A stretch of DNA of 64,000 bases from Kalaharituber pfeilii (taxonomy: Eukaryota > Ascomycota > Pezizomycetes > Pezizales > Pezizaceae): NCBI GenBank assembly GCA_015179045.1, contig WHUZ01000003.1:992001-1056000 (forward strand), read 5' to 3'. Below, piece after piece: positions 34,441-45,329 of this stretch (the stretch's first letter is position 1; each line of letters opens with the position of its first letter). The position numbers and the translations under genes were made by a program. A model generated the notes under the pieces. The model searched no databases. It saw only the letters and a program-made list of their open reading frames with translations, and had not been told where the DNA came from.

Positions 34441-36277
34441 AGCAGCTTGGGAAGTAGCGGTGACACTTGGTAATTGGCGATATTCCTTATTCTGCAAATG
34501 GACCTTGCTGTGCGGAACAAAACGTTGGGACGAATTGGCCTCTGAAGTCCGATCAGCGTAGAATTAGACCGACATCAAACTCGATTTCCCATGAATTGGC
34601 CGTCCCAATTCAGGTGATTGGGCAATTATCAATTGAGACACTGGAGGAGCTGTGAAATTCCTTTATGAGTGCGCTCAGGGTAGAGCTTTTTTGCAATCAG
34701 GGTTAACCAATTGAGGTCGTACTAAATTTCACAGTTGGCTGCAGGGCAACAGTCGGTCAGGACAAGACAAGCTACCGTACCATTTGTTATTGTTCACGAC
34801 AATGAACAAGTAGGAGGTGATTTGCCTGTAAGGTTAGGTAGTAGGAATGCCAGTAAAGTAGAGCACGCCCTTCTTCCTCTTTCGCGTGTCGGAGCGGCAT
34901 CCAGCCCCCATTTACCAAAGCACACGATGAAATTGATCTTCCAGCTTGAGCACAAAAAGCATGGGTAATTATGATGCATGGTTGATCCCAGCAGAAATCG
35001 TTTTCTTGACAGGGGTTTCACATCCAGGGCCTTTGGCTTGCAGGCCTTATAATTCCAACAGCGAAGTCAATTCGCAGATTACTCGTGCTGCCTCAGCATT
35101 TGCCTAAAGCCTGGTGTTTTGAATCGGAATCTGATCCCACTATCAAAGTTGACCAAAGAATGACTAAATTTAATTAGGGGTGTTCGAAGGCCTGTACCTT
35201 ACTCCAAGTTGCAAGGGGCAGGCATACATTCATCGGAATGTTTCTCGTAGAGAGGTTGTGTCCGCCTTATAGTGCCATGCTGTTGTAGATCTGCAGTGTT
35301 GAATTCTGGTGATCGAAGAGCGGAGTAAGAATAACGAGAGCAGAGAGGTATTAACGTGGTACTTGTATCACAAAGTTCGCCATGATCACAGAACACTCAT
35401 GATTAGTCAGTCAGACTGCTAGTAAACCAACAGTGCCATCTTGGCATGTATAAGACTTCGCATATTGCTACTTGGGGTGCATTCCAGTCAAAAGCACTGC
35501 GTACTATGCATAGTGATATTGGTATTCTCATTCCAAGACCCGCGAAGCATTGCGCGTATTACAGTACATATTGTGCACTGCACATTGCTTTTGAGCTGAC
35601 GGCCTTCGCTTGTAGATAAATCAATTGAGATTGATAGTTAGCCATGATATTCCGTACTCACATACCGATAATTATCCGTTTCTTTTCATCAGGGGGCTCA
35701 CCGCCTCAGCGTGTGCAGGCTTACTGCATATTCACGGCTAACGGCGGCTTGGCATAGGGCTACAGTTAGGTGTGAGTGCGCGCCACATGCGGGCATACAT
35801 GTTTGACCAGGATTATTACCACATACGTAGGACCGCATAATCTGGCGAGCAAGGCCCCCGGGAGGTTTTGCGTAAGGCTGCTAAGTCTATGTAGATAGAG
35901 GCAAGAGAGACACTTCCTAGGTAAAATAGAGGATAGAAGAGATCAGAATTCGGCTTAACCCGGAAAGTCCGACTAGGGGTCTTGCTCGCCAGATTATGCG
36001 GGTATCTACTTGTATCATATCAGCATAAATACCGGAACACCAGGGGGTGCCGACAGGGGTATGGGCTAGGGAACAACGCCAGTTTTTGAATTGAATGTTC
36101 AGGAGGTACTCCGTAAATATATGAATTACTGTGACTCCATTTGTGTGTCCTCCATTAGCAACAATTTCGGCAGCCATACGTCTAGGCATGCTTTCTAGAA
36201 GATAAAGAAAAGTATCTGCACTCAGCGAGTCCCATTCCTCACTACAGCTTTCTACAACACACAGACCACTTCTCCAC
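34441..36277. other. Intergenic region
   Basis: It probably includes the promoter of the kelch gene. A short inverted pair (35829-35850 against 35986-36001, around CGCATAATCTGGCGAGCAAG) is visible. No gene is supported. Confidence 0.4.
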
Positions 36278-36345
36278 CCCTGCCGACAACCCCTGGTGTT
36301 CCGGTATTTATGCTGGTATACAAGTAGAAATATCTGCGCAAATTC
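35990..36345. repeat. Inverted repeat arms (~70 bp each)
   Basis: The left arm (35996-36061) and right arm (36278-36340) are reverse complements with some mismatches. Both contain ACACCAGGGG...TGCCG and CCGGTATTTATGCTG...TACAAGTAGA. About 215 bp lies between them. It may be a MITE-like element, but the ends are not defined. Confidence 0.6.
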
Positions 36346-36536
36346 GAAGTGGTTGAGCTACAGAACTAGTCTCGTGCTCATTGTAGACCAGGAAACATGC
36401 AATGATAGGCTCAATACCAATCTGCAGCAGCAAAATAACATGTTGACTACCATATGGTATAGGTACTGCTGTTCAATTTCCTGCATTGAGTACTAGCTGA
36501 TATTTTAGTCAACAAATTAGAGGCTTGATAGGATTA

Positions 36537-37000
36537 CAGTTACACCTTGCTATACCGGACGAACAAAATCCAACACTTTCTGTCCGGTTCAACCTAGCGT
36601 CCGGTATAACAAATTTTGCAGGAGTGCCCGCCAGGGGGTAAAGCCAATTTGGGGGTGAAATATGCCGGGAGACTGGTATTCCAGCGGGATATTCTCTTCT
36701 CAATCTCTACAGAACTTCAAATATTGAATTCAAGATATTGAGAATACCTCAATAATATCAATATAACACACAGAAAGTGCAAAAAGAGTCTCACAACTGA
36801 GGCCTTCATCTAGTTCAGCTCATTAGTTTACATGTAACTTAAATTTAAAAGTCTATAGTTTTGTTGCCCGGACCGGTTTAACACTGGGTGATCGGTACAG
36901 CTAATTATTTTTTTGTATGTAAATTGCAAAAACCGTCAAGGATCGTCCGGTATAGCAAGGTTTCCGGTTTAACAAGGCCCAGTATTGCTAGGTAAAACTG
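36537..37000. mobile_element. TA-flanked pogo-like MITE (TTGCTATACCGGAC family)
   Basis: It starts CAGTTACACCTTGCTATACC and ends with GGTAAAACTG, preceded by TA (36535-36536) and followed by TA (37001-37002). Internal CCGGTATAGCAAGG and TCCGGTATAACAA motifs repeat the end sequence in both orientations. The sibling is at 46596-47295. There is no coding capacity in its ~464 bp. Confidence 0.8.
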
Positions 37001-37094
37001 TATGTACATTCATACTCAGACTCAGAACTAAGCGCTCTTTCCATATTGTTAAGTAATCAAGTACAATAAATATTACTAGGGAGATTTTGCTACC

Positions 37095-37190
37095 ATGGAT
37101 GCATCAGGAGTTGGTCTTTTAGCATGGGGCACAACCCTGAGCCTGGCAGAAAGTGCAATTGAGTTTTTGCTTCGTCAGGGATACTTGTAG
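37095..37190 (+). other. Possible 31-codon small ORF
   Basis: An ATG in a good CCATGG context opens a 31-codon frame ending in TAG, between two MITEs. The peptide (MDASGVGLLAWGTTLSLAE...) has a short hydrophobic stretch. Coding is not proven. Confidence 0.15.
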
Positions 37191-37208
37191 ATTTTCCGTT
37201 GTTTATTA

Positions 37209-37296
37209 CAGTGACCCGTCAAAAGTCTTGGGGATTAGGCTTGCATATACACTTGCCCCAATATTGCCTAATCCCCACGACTCTCTACGAGTCCTG
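37209..37296. mobile_element. 88-bp hairpin MITE, copy 2
   Basis: Same element as 7908-7997: CAGTGACCCGTC at the start, GTCTTGGGGATTAGGC against GCCTAATCCCCACGAC, and TA on both sides (37207-37208 and 37297-37298). It differs from copy 1 at a handful of positions, mostly in the right end. Confidence 0.85.
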
Positions 37297-37298
37297 TA

Positions 37299-37817
37299 GT
37301 AAGCGATGGTAGTAGGGGCTGGGCACGAGACTAGCGATGGTACTACTAGTGTGGTAAAACTACAGATTACGAGCTAAAGTGCGGTGGGATACTGTTGATT
37401 GATTCCTCTAGAATAACCCCAAATATGCGTCCCAAAACGGCCCTATTTATGCAGCAAAATTCAGGAAGTACCTTCGTACCCAACTAAACAATCATTGGTG
37501 CGGAATGAGGTTGCGCCTATCAGCGGATTCAGACGGTAAAGAGGATATAATCGGTATAGGAAATAGAAGACCATAGAATCATGAAACGTCAGTCTTGCAT
37601 CATGGCCACAGCTCAGGTTGCATATGTTTCAGCACACCCAACCACTGTGCACGATGTTTCACTTCAGCTCTGCATATTCTTCAACAACTAGCATAGTATC
37701 ATAGATAGATGCAAGTATTGGGCTTGGCATGAGACTACTGGCGTAGATGCATGTTATGCAGGCTCTCATGTTAGCTTGGATCCCATAGAAATATTCAGTC
37801 CCTTCCAATTGCATAGA
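37299..37817. other. Intergenic region
   Basis: No gene or repeat recognised. Confidence 0.35.
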
Positions 37818-38675
37818 TCACGACTCAATGGGTTCAGATATTCCCTGATTTGCAGTTGCCTGTGTGATTCGACTCGCAGAATTTATTCCTGCTTTCAGAT
37901 TGAAAATTGGATAAAAACTGATGAAGATAGATGGGGTCAAAAAGAGGTAGTTTCCAGGGATCCAGACCCAAATGTTCAGGCTCAGGGTGAAAATTCCCCC
38001 TGTAGGATTTTTAGCGCGTGGCGCAGCTATCTCTGATGGCTCCCTGGGACCATCCAGCAAAATCTCCCTACTGGACCGAGGCCACCACAATTCTCCAGAG
38101 AAAGTAAAACTGACTGAATCTACACAGGAATTGTGAGTGCTTTCAAGATGAAGCATATCAAGTACTCTCGAACCTAGGCCTGCTCCTCGCCAGGAACTTT
38201 GGAAATCACCAATCAATCCCATAGCTGCAATTGCGAGACGAACACTCTCTGTACCATATCTGTGGTGCCGGAAGAGTATCTTTGCACTAAGCTGAGCCGC
38301 GTATGTTGCGTCACGAGTAGTGGATGGATCTTCCGCTGGCCCCAGCGTGTACAGGGGCCGCAAGTGCAAGTGCATATTGCGGAAACCAACGTTAGTTGTA
38401 CTCCACACACGGTTATGCGGACTGTTGAATAAATGACCGTTCAAAGGCACTTCGTCATCTCGAGGGCAAGAATGTAGGATTATGGGATGTGCCCTATAGC
38501 GTAATGCGCGTGCACATGAGACTTCCAACGCTCGCATGACTGCGGAATTGCACCTGTACTTGGGGACAAGGGGTAAGTCTTCAGGAGCGCAAATAGTTAC
38601 ATACAATTGTGACAGGATAGTAGAGCTGACCTGTTGGTTATGTAATACAGTACCTAGCCGCTACCCCCTCACTAT
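37818..38675 (-). CDS. Unrecognised ORF, probably partial (5' exon not found)
   Basis: A frame of about 260 codons ends at 37818, with no ATG at its beginning (TTG at 38606). It stays open upstream to an in-frame TAG near 38665, and a CAACAG acceptor-like site near 38635 suggests an upstream exon. The middle part (QLSAKILFRHHRYGTESVRLAIAAMGLIGDF) looks protein-like. The last ~40 residues are hydrophobic and may be read-through. No family recognised. Coding is moderately likely at best. Confidence 0.35.
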
Positions 38676-38885
38676 GCAATAATAGGAAAGCGCATCTCAC
38701 TGCATTGACCTTGATGATATTGGAAAAAATACTAGTAGATTAAGGGAAAGATATCAATATATACTCATATATCCAAATTATAAGGCAAAGGACCTTAGCT
38801 AAACATGCATCAACAGGAGACTACATCAATAGCAGACTTACCCAGAAACAAGACTTCCAAGAAAAGGCTCAGTTCGCTCAAGATA

Positions 38886-39420
38886 CCCCCCAAAGCTGCT
38901 CAACTTCGAGTCTCTTACTACTCTTAGTACGCCAGTGCTTCGCCTTCGGAGCTGCTGCGATCTGTCGTGGCATACTCCTATAGAGTGCCTTGATAAGAGC
39001 TTGGAGAATCTGATTCCTGCAATCATTCAATGCTTCCGCCAGTGCTGGTTTGATAAGGTCTGCCTCGCATCAAATAAATGTTCGGATAATGCTTAAATTC
39101 AGCTCGAGTAAGGCAATAGTTCTTCCGTTTTTGATATCTGAAAGCAGTCTCTTAACCAGATCTGAAAGCTCTTTTTTCTTTTCTGTATTATTTACTAACA
39201 ACAGACAGTCAGTCAAGAAGAAAACCAAGAAGGATAGGAAGGAAACTTACTACTGGCATCTACTTCCTCAACCTGAGGCTCACCAAATACCATCCTCTCC
39301 TCTAAGAAAACTATAGAAGAGTCAGATCTGGGACTGTAGGGAATAGAGGAAGAAGAACTCTCAAACCGAATTCGTCGCTGTTCTCCGTAAGCTCACTTGA
39401 AGCTTCAATGCCTATACCTG
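38886..39420 (-). pseudogene. Degraded coding remnant, unidentified
   Basis: On the minus strand a frame from about 39400 (RIRFESSSSSIPYSPRSDSS, then IVFLEERMVFGEPQVEEVDAS) runs into a GTAAGT donor near 39253. A second block at 39173-38886 (LVKRLLSDIKNGRTIALLELNL, then ALAEALNDCRNQILQALIKAL) contains one in-frame TGA. The intron and helical composition suggest a former gene. I do not recognise it. Confidence 0.35.
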
Positions 39421-39489
39421 TATTTAACGGAAAATTCCCTAACAGGTTCCCAGAAAGGCGATTGTGCAAAGTGATTTGCATTGGTAGAC

Positions 39490-39721
39490 AGTACTAATAC
39501 GCAAATTGATACGGAGAGTGCGAGAACAGTGGGAGAAGAGAGTGACAGAAGGCAACCTGGACCTGGCGATAACCTGGGTCAAAGGACACAAGGGAGTGAA
39601 GGGCAACACGGAGGCAGACAGGGCAGCCAAAATTGGCACAGCATTACAGTGCGAGGACGAGATAGTGACAGAAGCAGGTACTGTATTATTGAAGAGTGAA
39701 TGTGCTGAAAGTGAAATTTGA
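39490..39721 (+). pseudogene. LINE RNase H C-terminal fragment
   Basis: The frame at 39506-39721 contains ITWVKGHKGVKGNTEADRAAKIG, the last RNase H motif, closely matching the LINE at 3.5 kb. It lacks the earlier catalytic motifs and the LINE tail, so it is truncated on both sides. Confidence 0.8.
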
Positions 39722-40530
39722 GGCTCATTGTTAACCATTTCAACGTCAAGTATTACATTCAAGAAGTGTGAGAATGATAACTCAATTAATGAACTATAGC
39801 AAGCAGATATTAGAGTACCGTATATACTGTATTTAGAATGTACACTTGTCCAGTATCAGATGAATTACTCTTGATAACAAAGGAGATCAGTTCCTGTCGC
39901 ATGTACTCGGGGGTAGGGGAAAATACTCAGAAGCGCTATGCATGCATAATGTGCGCCACCTGACCGGGGGTCAAAAGTGAAGTACGGAGTAGGTTGACTT
40001 TTTGTCGAAAAGTCTTCAGAACAATTGTATGGGTTTTACACACAAAAATACGACACACGTAATTTTAACTGCATACAAGTCAATAAATTGTTGCATAATT
40101 ATCACCCAACAGCCATAACAGCAAAGCTAATCTGGCGCACTTCTAACTAATGATAGGACCTGTTCTTTTGTTATTTTATCCCACTCTTCCTGAGGTTTTC
40201 CACCTTGTTTGTGCATTCATCGCGTACAATAATAATTCTGACATGCTGAACTTGAGTAGTTTCTCGATTGTGAATTTCATGACTGAACTTTTCATTTTGA
40301 TATGTATGCAGGCTTCAGCAGGTGATTCGAGGCTGTGACTGAGAATTGGAGTTCTGTAAGTTGGTTGAAAAACAAAGAATTAAAGCGTGTTACTCTGTGA
40401 AGCGTGTAGGAAACTACAGAAAATACGTGTAGAATAACAAGTATTACATAACCAACAGGTCAACTCTATCCTAGCAACTATCCCTGTCACATTGTATGCG
40501 CTTCTGAAGACTTACCCTTACCCCCGAGTA
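39722..40530. other. Intergenic region
   Basis: AT-rich, no gene recognised. Confidence 0.4.
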
Positions 40531-42783
40531 CTATACCCAACCGGACAACGATCGACCATTGCATAACGCTCGGCGCCCAGAGATACCTACGGATATTGAA
40601 CAAAAACGGCCAGTCCGGCAACCCATTATTCCTAGTCCCGACCGGACTACATTATTCCAGCACATCATGACTTCAACTATAGGCTAAATACAGCACGCTA
40701 AAGCTAATGGTGATGACTACATCATACAGAAACAAAAATTCAATGCTCCACAGTCAACATAATCTCCATACCATATAGTTAGACCCCCCCCAATAGCCTC
40801 CACCACTATACCCACTACCAGAGGACTCCAGTTATATACCTATATTGCTAATTCATACTCCCAATTGCCTTTCTGAATTCCATGGTCAGTTGAAGCCATA
40901 GGCTAACGTATTGGGATAGGGTACGTACCGCATAATGACAGAAATGACATGGCACGTTCAATTCGCTGCAAATCAGCCCCCTCGGCATTAAATTTCCTCT
41001 GCCGTGCTGCCCTTGATATACGTATACGCCCGCCACCACGTTTAGGCCCTTGCCCTGTACCTGCCCGTGAATTCTCTGCAGTTCTAGGATTTGTCTGCTG
41101 CTCTGCAGCCTTCTGCGCTTTGGCAGCTTTTCGCTCTGCTGCTTTGGCAGCCTTTTCGGCATCTTCAACCTCCTTGTGCACAATACGAGCTTTCTCACGT
41201 TCAATATAGGCGTGGTCGAGAGTGCGGGGGCCCTGAATTTGCTTAGTTGAATGCGGCTTCACAGTCTTACCATTACGTAGCTATTTGAGCGTCTCGGCAT
41301 TTGGTTCAACTATACAATGCTGTACAAGCTTGCGCTCAAGGTAATCACGATAATTGTACACCACCGTGCGGGTATTTGGTGTCAAGTCCAGTTGTGATAG
41401 CTCGGTGCGGAGGGTAGCTACCTTCATAGGGGTATTGGTAGGCTCTAGTTCAGGTAATTGGAGTAATTTTGCCTCAGTCCGCCCAATAACCTCCTCCGGC
41501 CGTAGTGGCCATATGCCAGCAGCTTTGAATGCACTAGTGACATTGGATTTGGTGAGTGCAGCATGTCCAGCAGTGCATAGGACCTCCCAGAATTCCACCT
41601 TTCCAAATGGTTGATCAGGGTGGTTGTATATGAAGTCTTGAAGCCCAGTCCGGTATGCTCGTGTCAGCAGTGAGAAACACCCTACATCGAGAGGCTGCAT
41701 AATGTGCGTAGAGTGCGAAGGTAGGCAGAACATGATGATATTATAGTCTAGGGCGTACTCCACGATAGACCAGCTGACATGTGATGAGTGCCCATCGACA
41801 ATAAGCAGGCGATATATTGGCTTGGCGGTGGGGGGGTAGCGGGTCGGGTATGTGGTTCGAAGTGCTTTTTCATGAAGTCTAGTCCAAGTTCATCATCCAT
41901 ATAGCCACTGGGTGATCGGCTAAAAGATGCTGGTGTATCATGTACACCACCTGTACCGTAGAAACCAGCACAATGCACCTTATTCTTCCATACAATAAAT
42001 GGTGGTATCACGTGACCTAAGGAAGAGACACTCTCGAGGACTGTGCAGAATTCTCTACTACCATCTGTGATAGCTATCTTATGTTTTGTAGATGCCCTAA
42101 CGATAGCTTTTTGCCTACCTACTGCTAGGCCAATAATGACTCCCTTTTCATCACAATTCCACAGATTTTCAGGTAGTATATGGTATTGCCGGAGAAGACT
42201 ACGTAGCTTGATGTACTATAAACACTATTCCTCTATGTCCGCTGTAGCTTTCGCACGTATCTTCTCTAGGTATTGAACGTACTTAAGCTTAATATCCGGG
42301 TGTCTTGAGAGGAAACGGTTGTGTCAGTTCATACCGGGAGGATCAACCTTCTTCTTTCCCGAAGCTCTCTCACGCAGTAGAATATATGCCATCGACCGAA
42401 GCATAAGTACCGTGACCGGGAAGCCCATATTTGACATTTTTTTTACACTAGTCAACAATTGCATCTTCCTCTGCTGTAGTAAGTAGCTGATAGTCCTGTC
42501 GGCCTTTGGCACGGCTTTTCTGTACTCCATGGCATCGTCGGCGTAATGTTGTAGGATTAACACCAAATGCTTTAGCTATTTTCGCTTTTGCATAGTCTAT
42601 AGCACGTGCTAGCTGACTGTCATGAAGCTTTAGCTCTTTTTTCGATTTGGGAGGCATCGCGGGTAGTTAAATTAGGTGGTTGACAGGTATAGAAAGTCAA
42701 AACGGGGTGGGGAATGCGTTTGAAAATTGGCCAAGGAATGTCGATCGTTATGCAATGGTCGATCGTTGTCCGGTTTGGTATAG
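40531..42783 (-). mobile_element. Complete pogo/Fot1-type transposon with TIRs and TA target
   Basis: Terminal inverted repeats of about 35-40 bp start CTATACC(C/A)AACCGGAC and include CGATCGACCATTGCATAACG. They are found at 40531-40572 and, reversed, at about 42740-42783. TA flanks both ends (40529-40530 and 42784-42785). The ~2.25-kb size and the internal transposase agree with this class. TIRs of this length and similarity suggest a fairly recent insertion. Confidence 0.85.
40903..42657 (-). pseudogene. Pogo-type transposase, frameshifted
   Basis: It starts at 42657 with MPPKSKKELKLHDSQLARAI and a helix-turn-helix (IAKAFGVNPTTLRRRCHG). A CENP-B-like second DNA-binding region (42566-42324) follows, ending near VDPPGMN. 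The DDE part resumes at about 42170 with the NxCDEKG-type first motif, PPFIVW at 42011 and GYMDDELGLDFMKKHFEPHTRP. The second Asp lies around 41790 (HRLLIVDGHSSH-like in a shifted frame) and CLPSHSTHIMQPLDVGCFSLL follows at 41730. A Lys/Ala-rich coiled tail (41262-40903, KAAERKAAKAQKAAEQQ) closes it. At least three frame changes or stops separate these blocks, so it is unlikely to be active. Confidence 0.8.
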
Positions 42784-42845
42784 TAGAGGCCAATGCAGCT
42801 TTTCCTATCATTGCTTAGGGGGTGGCGTACAGTTTCGTCTAGGTA

Positions 42846-43171
42846 CTAGACAGAAAAATAAGTATTTGGACAGGGGGATAATGCATATTATGCGCTATGC
42901 CGTATTTGGCGGAAACTAGCATATTTTCGTATGCTTGGCAGTAAAGAATAGGTGTGAAAGTCCAAATTCATTATGTCAGCTGTCCAAATTTCATTACGTC
43001 AGCTGTCCAAATACTTTCTTACATAATGAATTTGGACACCCTATCACGATTTTGGCCTGTCTTATGGCTATCACCAGCCAAGCATACGAAAATATGCTAG
43101 TTTCTGCCGAATACTGCATGGCGCCTGAATATGCATTTATCCCCTGTCCAAATACTTATTTTTCTGTCTAG
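42846..43171. mobile_element. 326-bp palindromic MITE, copy 1
   Basis: The two halves are near-complete inverted repeats. CTAGACAGAAAAATAAGTAT on the left mirrors ATACTTATTTTTCTGTCTAG on the right, continuing through GGACAGGGG, ATGCATAT and AGCATATTTTCGTATGCTTGG toward a TCAGCTGTCC centre. TA abuts both ends. The reading frame through it is a by-product of the palindrome, not a gene. Confidence 0.85.
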
Positions 43172-43177
43172 TATGAG

Positions 43178-43375
43178 ATAGACAGAAAATTAAGTATTTG
43201 GACAGGGAATAAATGCATGATTATGCGCTATGCAGTTTCGGTATAAATTAGCATATTTTTGTATGCTTGGCGGTAAAGAATAGGTGTAAAAGTTCAAATT
43301 CATTACCTCAGCTGGCCTAATGAAATTCACCAGACAGCTGATGTAATGAATTTGAATCTTTACATTATGAATATG
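43178..43375. mobile_element. Palindromic MITE, copy 2 (left half)
   Basis: It begins 6 bp after copy 1 with GACAGAAAATTAAGTATTTGG and follows copy 1 to the TCAGCTGG centre and back about 30 bp. It then gives way to the GAGGCTNTTC tract, so the right half is missing or displaced. Confidence 0.75.
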
Positions 43376-43404
43376 ATAGGTCTTAAGATTGCAAAGACTA
43401 CTCT

Positions 43405-43680
43405 TAGGAATGGCTGAGCTGTTCCAGAGGCTATTTCCGAGGCTATTCAATAGGCTGCTCTGGGGGTTTTCGAGGCCATTCCGGAGGCTGTCCTGGAGGC
43501 TGTTTCGAGGCCTACTCTTACTACTATTATATTTTGAGTATTAATCAATATTAATCTATATACATATGGGTATAATGCTGTATAACTATTCCCGCCATCA
43601 GCATTACTGGCAGCCGCCCCTCGAACAGCCTCCGGAAGGGCGCCTCAGTAACAGCCTCTGAAACAGCCTCAATAAATAAT
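43405..43680. repeat. Degenerate GAGGCT/AGCCTC tracts
   Basis: At 43410-43515 the motif GAGGCTNTTCN repeats about nine times on the plus strand. At 43612-43672 the reverse complement (AGCCTCNGAA) repeats about five times. The same motif forms the longer array at 48400-48720. Confidence 0.65.
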
Positions 43681-44319
43681 TCATTTTGCAAAGAATTGAG
43701 AACACATGAGCATAGGTAAACAGAGTTGACAACGTGGATACCATAGTCAACGCGTCCCCAACGAGATCATGGAGTAAATTGCATCCTTAACGAAACTCAT
43801 CAAGTCACCTGCGTTACCAACGAGGCCCATTGGGTCAACTGCGTCCCTAAGGTGAGCACACTGCACCCTCCACCTTGTAGTGCAAACCCATGCGTTGAAA
43901 ACGTGCCTGACCGGGGTCGCGTCTTGTGTAGTCGAGTTTGTGCCCTAGCGCCCTGCGCGCCTATCATAGAGCTCAGGACGCTGAGGACGCAAACACCCGT
44001 TGTTGCTGATGTATGATAGAATAGCACTACAATAGTAGTGAAAACAAAAACAGCAGTATTCTACCTCTGGTAGAGTTACTTTGATTTGCAACAGCTTCAA
44101 GATTTGTAGCTAACTTAGCATGCATGTCTGAAGCTCTTAGAACTACATTGTCAATGATTTCAGCACAAGTTGATTTCAGTATTTTTATTACTTTCAAGAT
44201 GGCCCTTATTGATAGTGACTTGCTCATACTATTCAGTAATTGTGACACAATAGCTGCCCTTTTCCAGAGGGGTTATTTCAGGACCTATGGGGATATTAGT
44301 ATCTTCTGTACTAAGCATT
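43681..44319. other. Gene-free repeat-rich spacer
   Basis: Within about 43740-43880 the sequence repeats imperfect CAACG...GTCAAC...CGTCCC units with ATCAAGTCACC-like variants. No gene is supported. Confidence 0.35.
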
Positions 44320-44629
44320 TCTTCGTGAAATTAATCCGGTCGCGGCAACTGCATATAAATGATGCATATTGCAGGCCTCGATGCAGTATTCAGGACTGTG
44401 CATGCATAAATTTTGGTGGATTTTTGAACCCAAAACTGGTCTCAGATTTGACAAAAAAAAAAAAAAAAAGAAAAAATCTGATTTTCACAAGACGGTACCC
44501 AGGCTACAGACCGGTCGGATTTTTGGATCCAAAAGCGGTTTCCGATTGAGGGCCTCAGACTACAGACCGGATAAACTGGTTTGTCCGCCGGATTCCATTT
44601 TATATGGGACAGTCTAATCTGAATACCAC
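44320..44629 (+). mobile_element. MITE family GCGGTATTCAGATTAG, copy D (partial)
   Basis: The 3' part matches the copies at 48.7-50.3 kb: GCAACTGCATATA, GCAGGCCTCGATGCA, ACAGACCGGATAAACTGG, then TCTAATCTGAATACCAC followed by TA. The left end is diverged. An A-rich run (44453-44476) has expanded inside it. Confidence 0.75.
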
Positions 44630-44652
44630 TAATGTATTTCTTGTGAATTCAA

Positions 44653-44982
44653 TGTGATACTCAGATTAGACTATCTCCATACAAAATGAAATCCAGTGGA
44701 CGAACCAGTTCATCTGGGCTGAGATCTGAGTACTCCCTCGTGAAGATCGGAACTGGATTTCAAAAATGGAAACTGATTTTATCCACCCAGGTTTATGTGT
44801 GCTGAGGCGTGAATATTGCAACGGGGCCTGCAATATGCATCGTAAATGCAATGCAGTATGCAGTTGCCCCCAAAATCTGACTGGATCTATTTCATGAAAA
44901 TAATCCAGTTCAACCCATGAAAAATCAGATAAAATTTTGTATAGAGATAGTGGGGATTTTCTGAATTTTTTGAATCTAATGT
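44653..44982 (-). mobile_element. MITE family GCGGTATTCAGATTAG, copy E (inverted)
   Basis: This is the reverse orientation of the same family (ACTCAGATTAGACTATCTCC, CGAACCAGTTCATCTGGG, GCAGTTGCC, then GATTTTCTG and TTGAATCTAATG). It lies 23 bp from copy D, so D and E form a large inverted pair. Confidence 0.75.
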
Positions 44983-44999
44983 TCCTCTGGAATACTCGC

Positions 45000-45295
45000 T
45001 GATTCAAAAGTATTCGGACACTTGATTTTGCATACGAGCTATGCGCTTCTGGGAATAGCATGATATGCTCCCATGCGGATATAGAATTCGAATGTATCTA
45101 GGTACCTAAGTGTACGTCGAAACACCGCTGATGGCCAGATAAAGGCTCTCAGTCTACTTGTATCTCCCTAATTTTCTTGGCAATCATTTTGAACGCAATT
45201 CCTCATTATCTCACAAGCAGGAGCCGCGTGACTATTCCTTAATACAACGTAACAGTTGCGTATGCATATGCAGTGTCCGAATACTTCATGTCGCG
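45000..45295. repeat. Diverged inverted arms around 45.0-45.3 kb
   Basis: GTATTCGGACACTTG...GCATACG...CTATGCGC near 45010-45050 is partly mirrored by GCGTATGCATATGCAGTGTCCGAATACTT near 45254-45288. It may be an old member of the palindromic MITE family at 42.8 kb. Confidence 0.45.
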
Positions 45296-45329
45296 CCATC
45301 CCGAAAATTGAGCGACGTGGAAAGGGACT

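Noticed and set aside
27000..34500. Possible metabolic or defence gene cluster (carrier, transporter and kelch protein on one strand)
   Set aside because: No biosynthetic enzyme, nuclease, regulator or shared domain links them; the families are individually widespread.
42935..43171. 78-codon reading frame and its mirror frame at 43190-43450
   Set aside because: Both lie inside palindromic MITE copies and arise from the repeat sequence.
44124..44549. 141-codon frame across the poly(A) run in MITE copy D
   Set aside because: It crosses from spacer into a MITE and through a homopolymer. No protein-like features.
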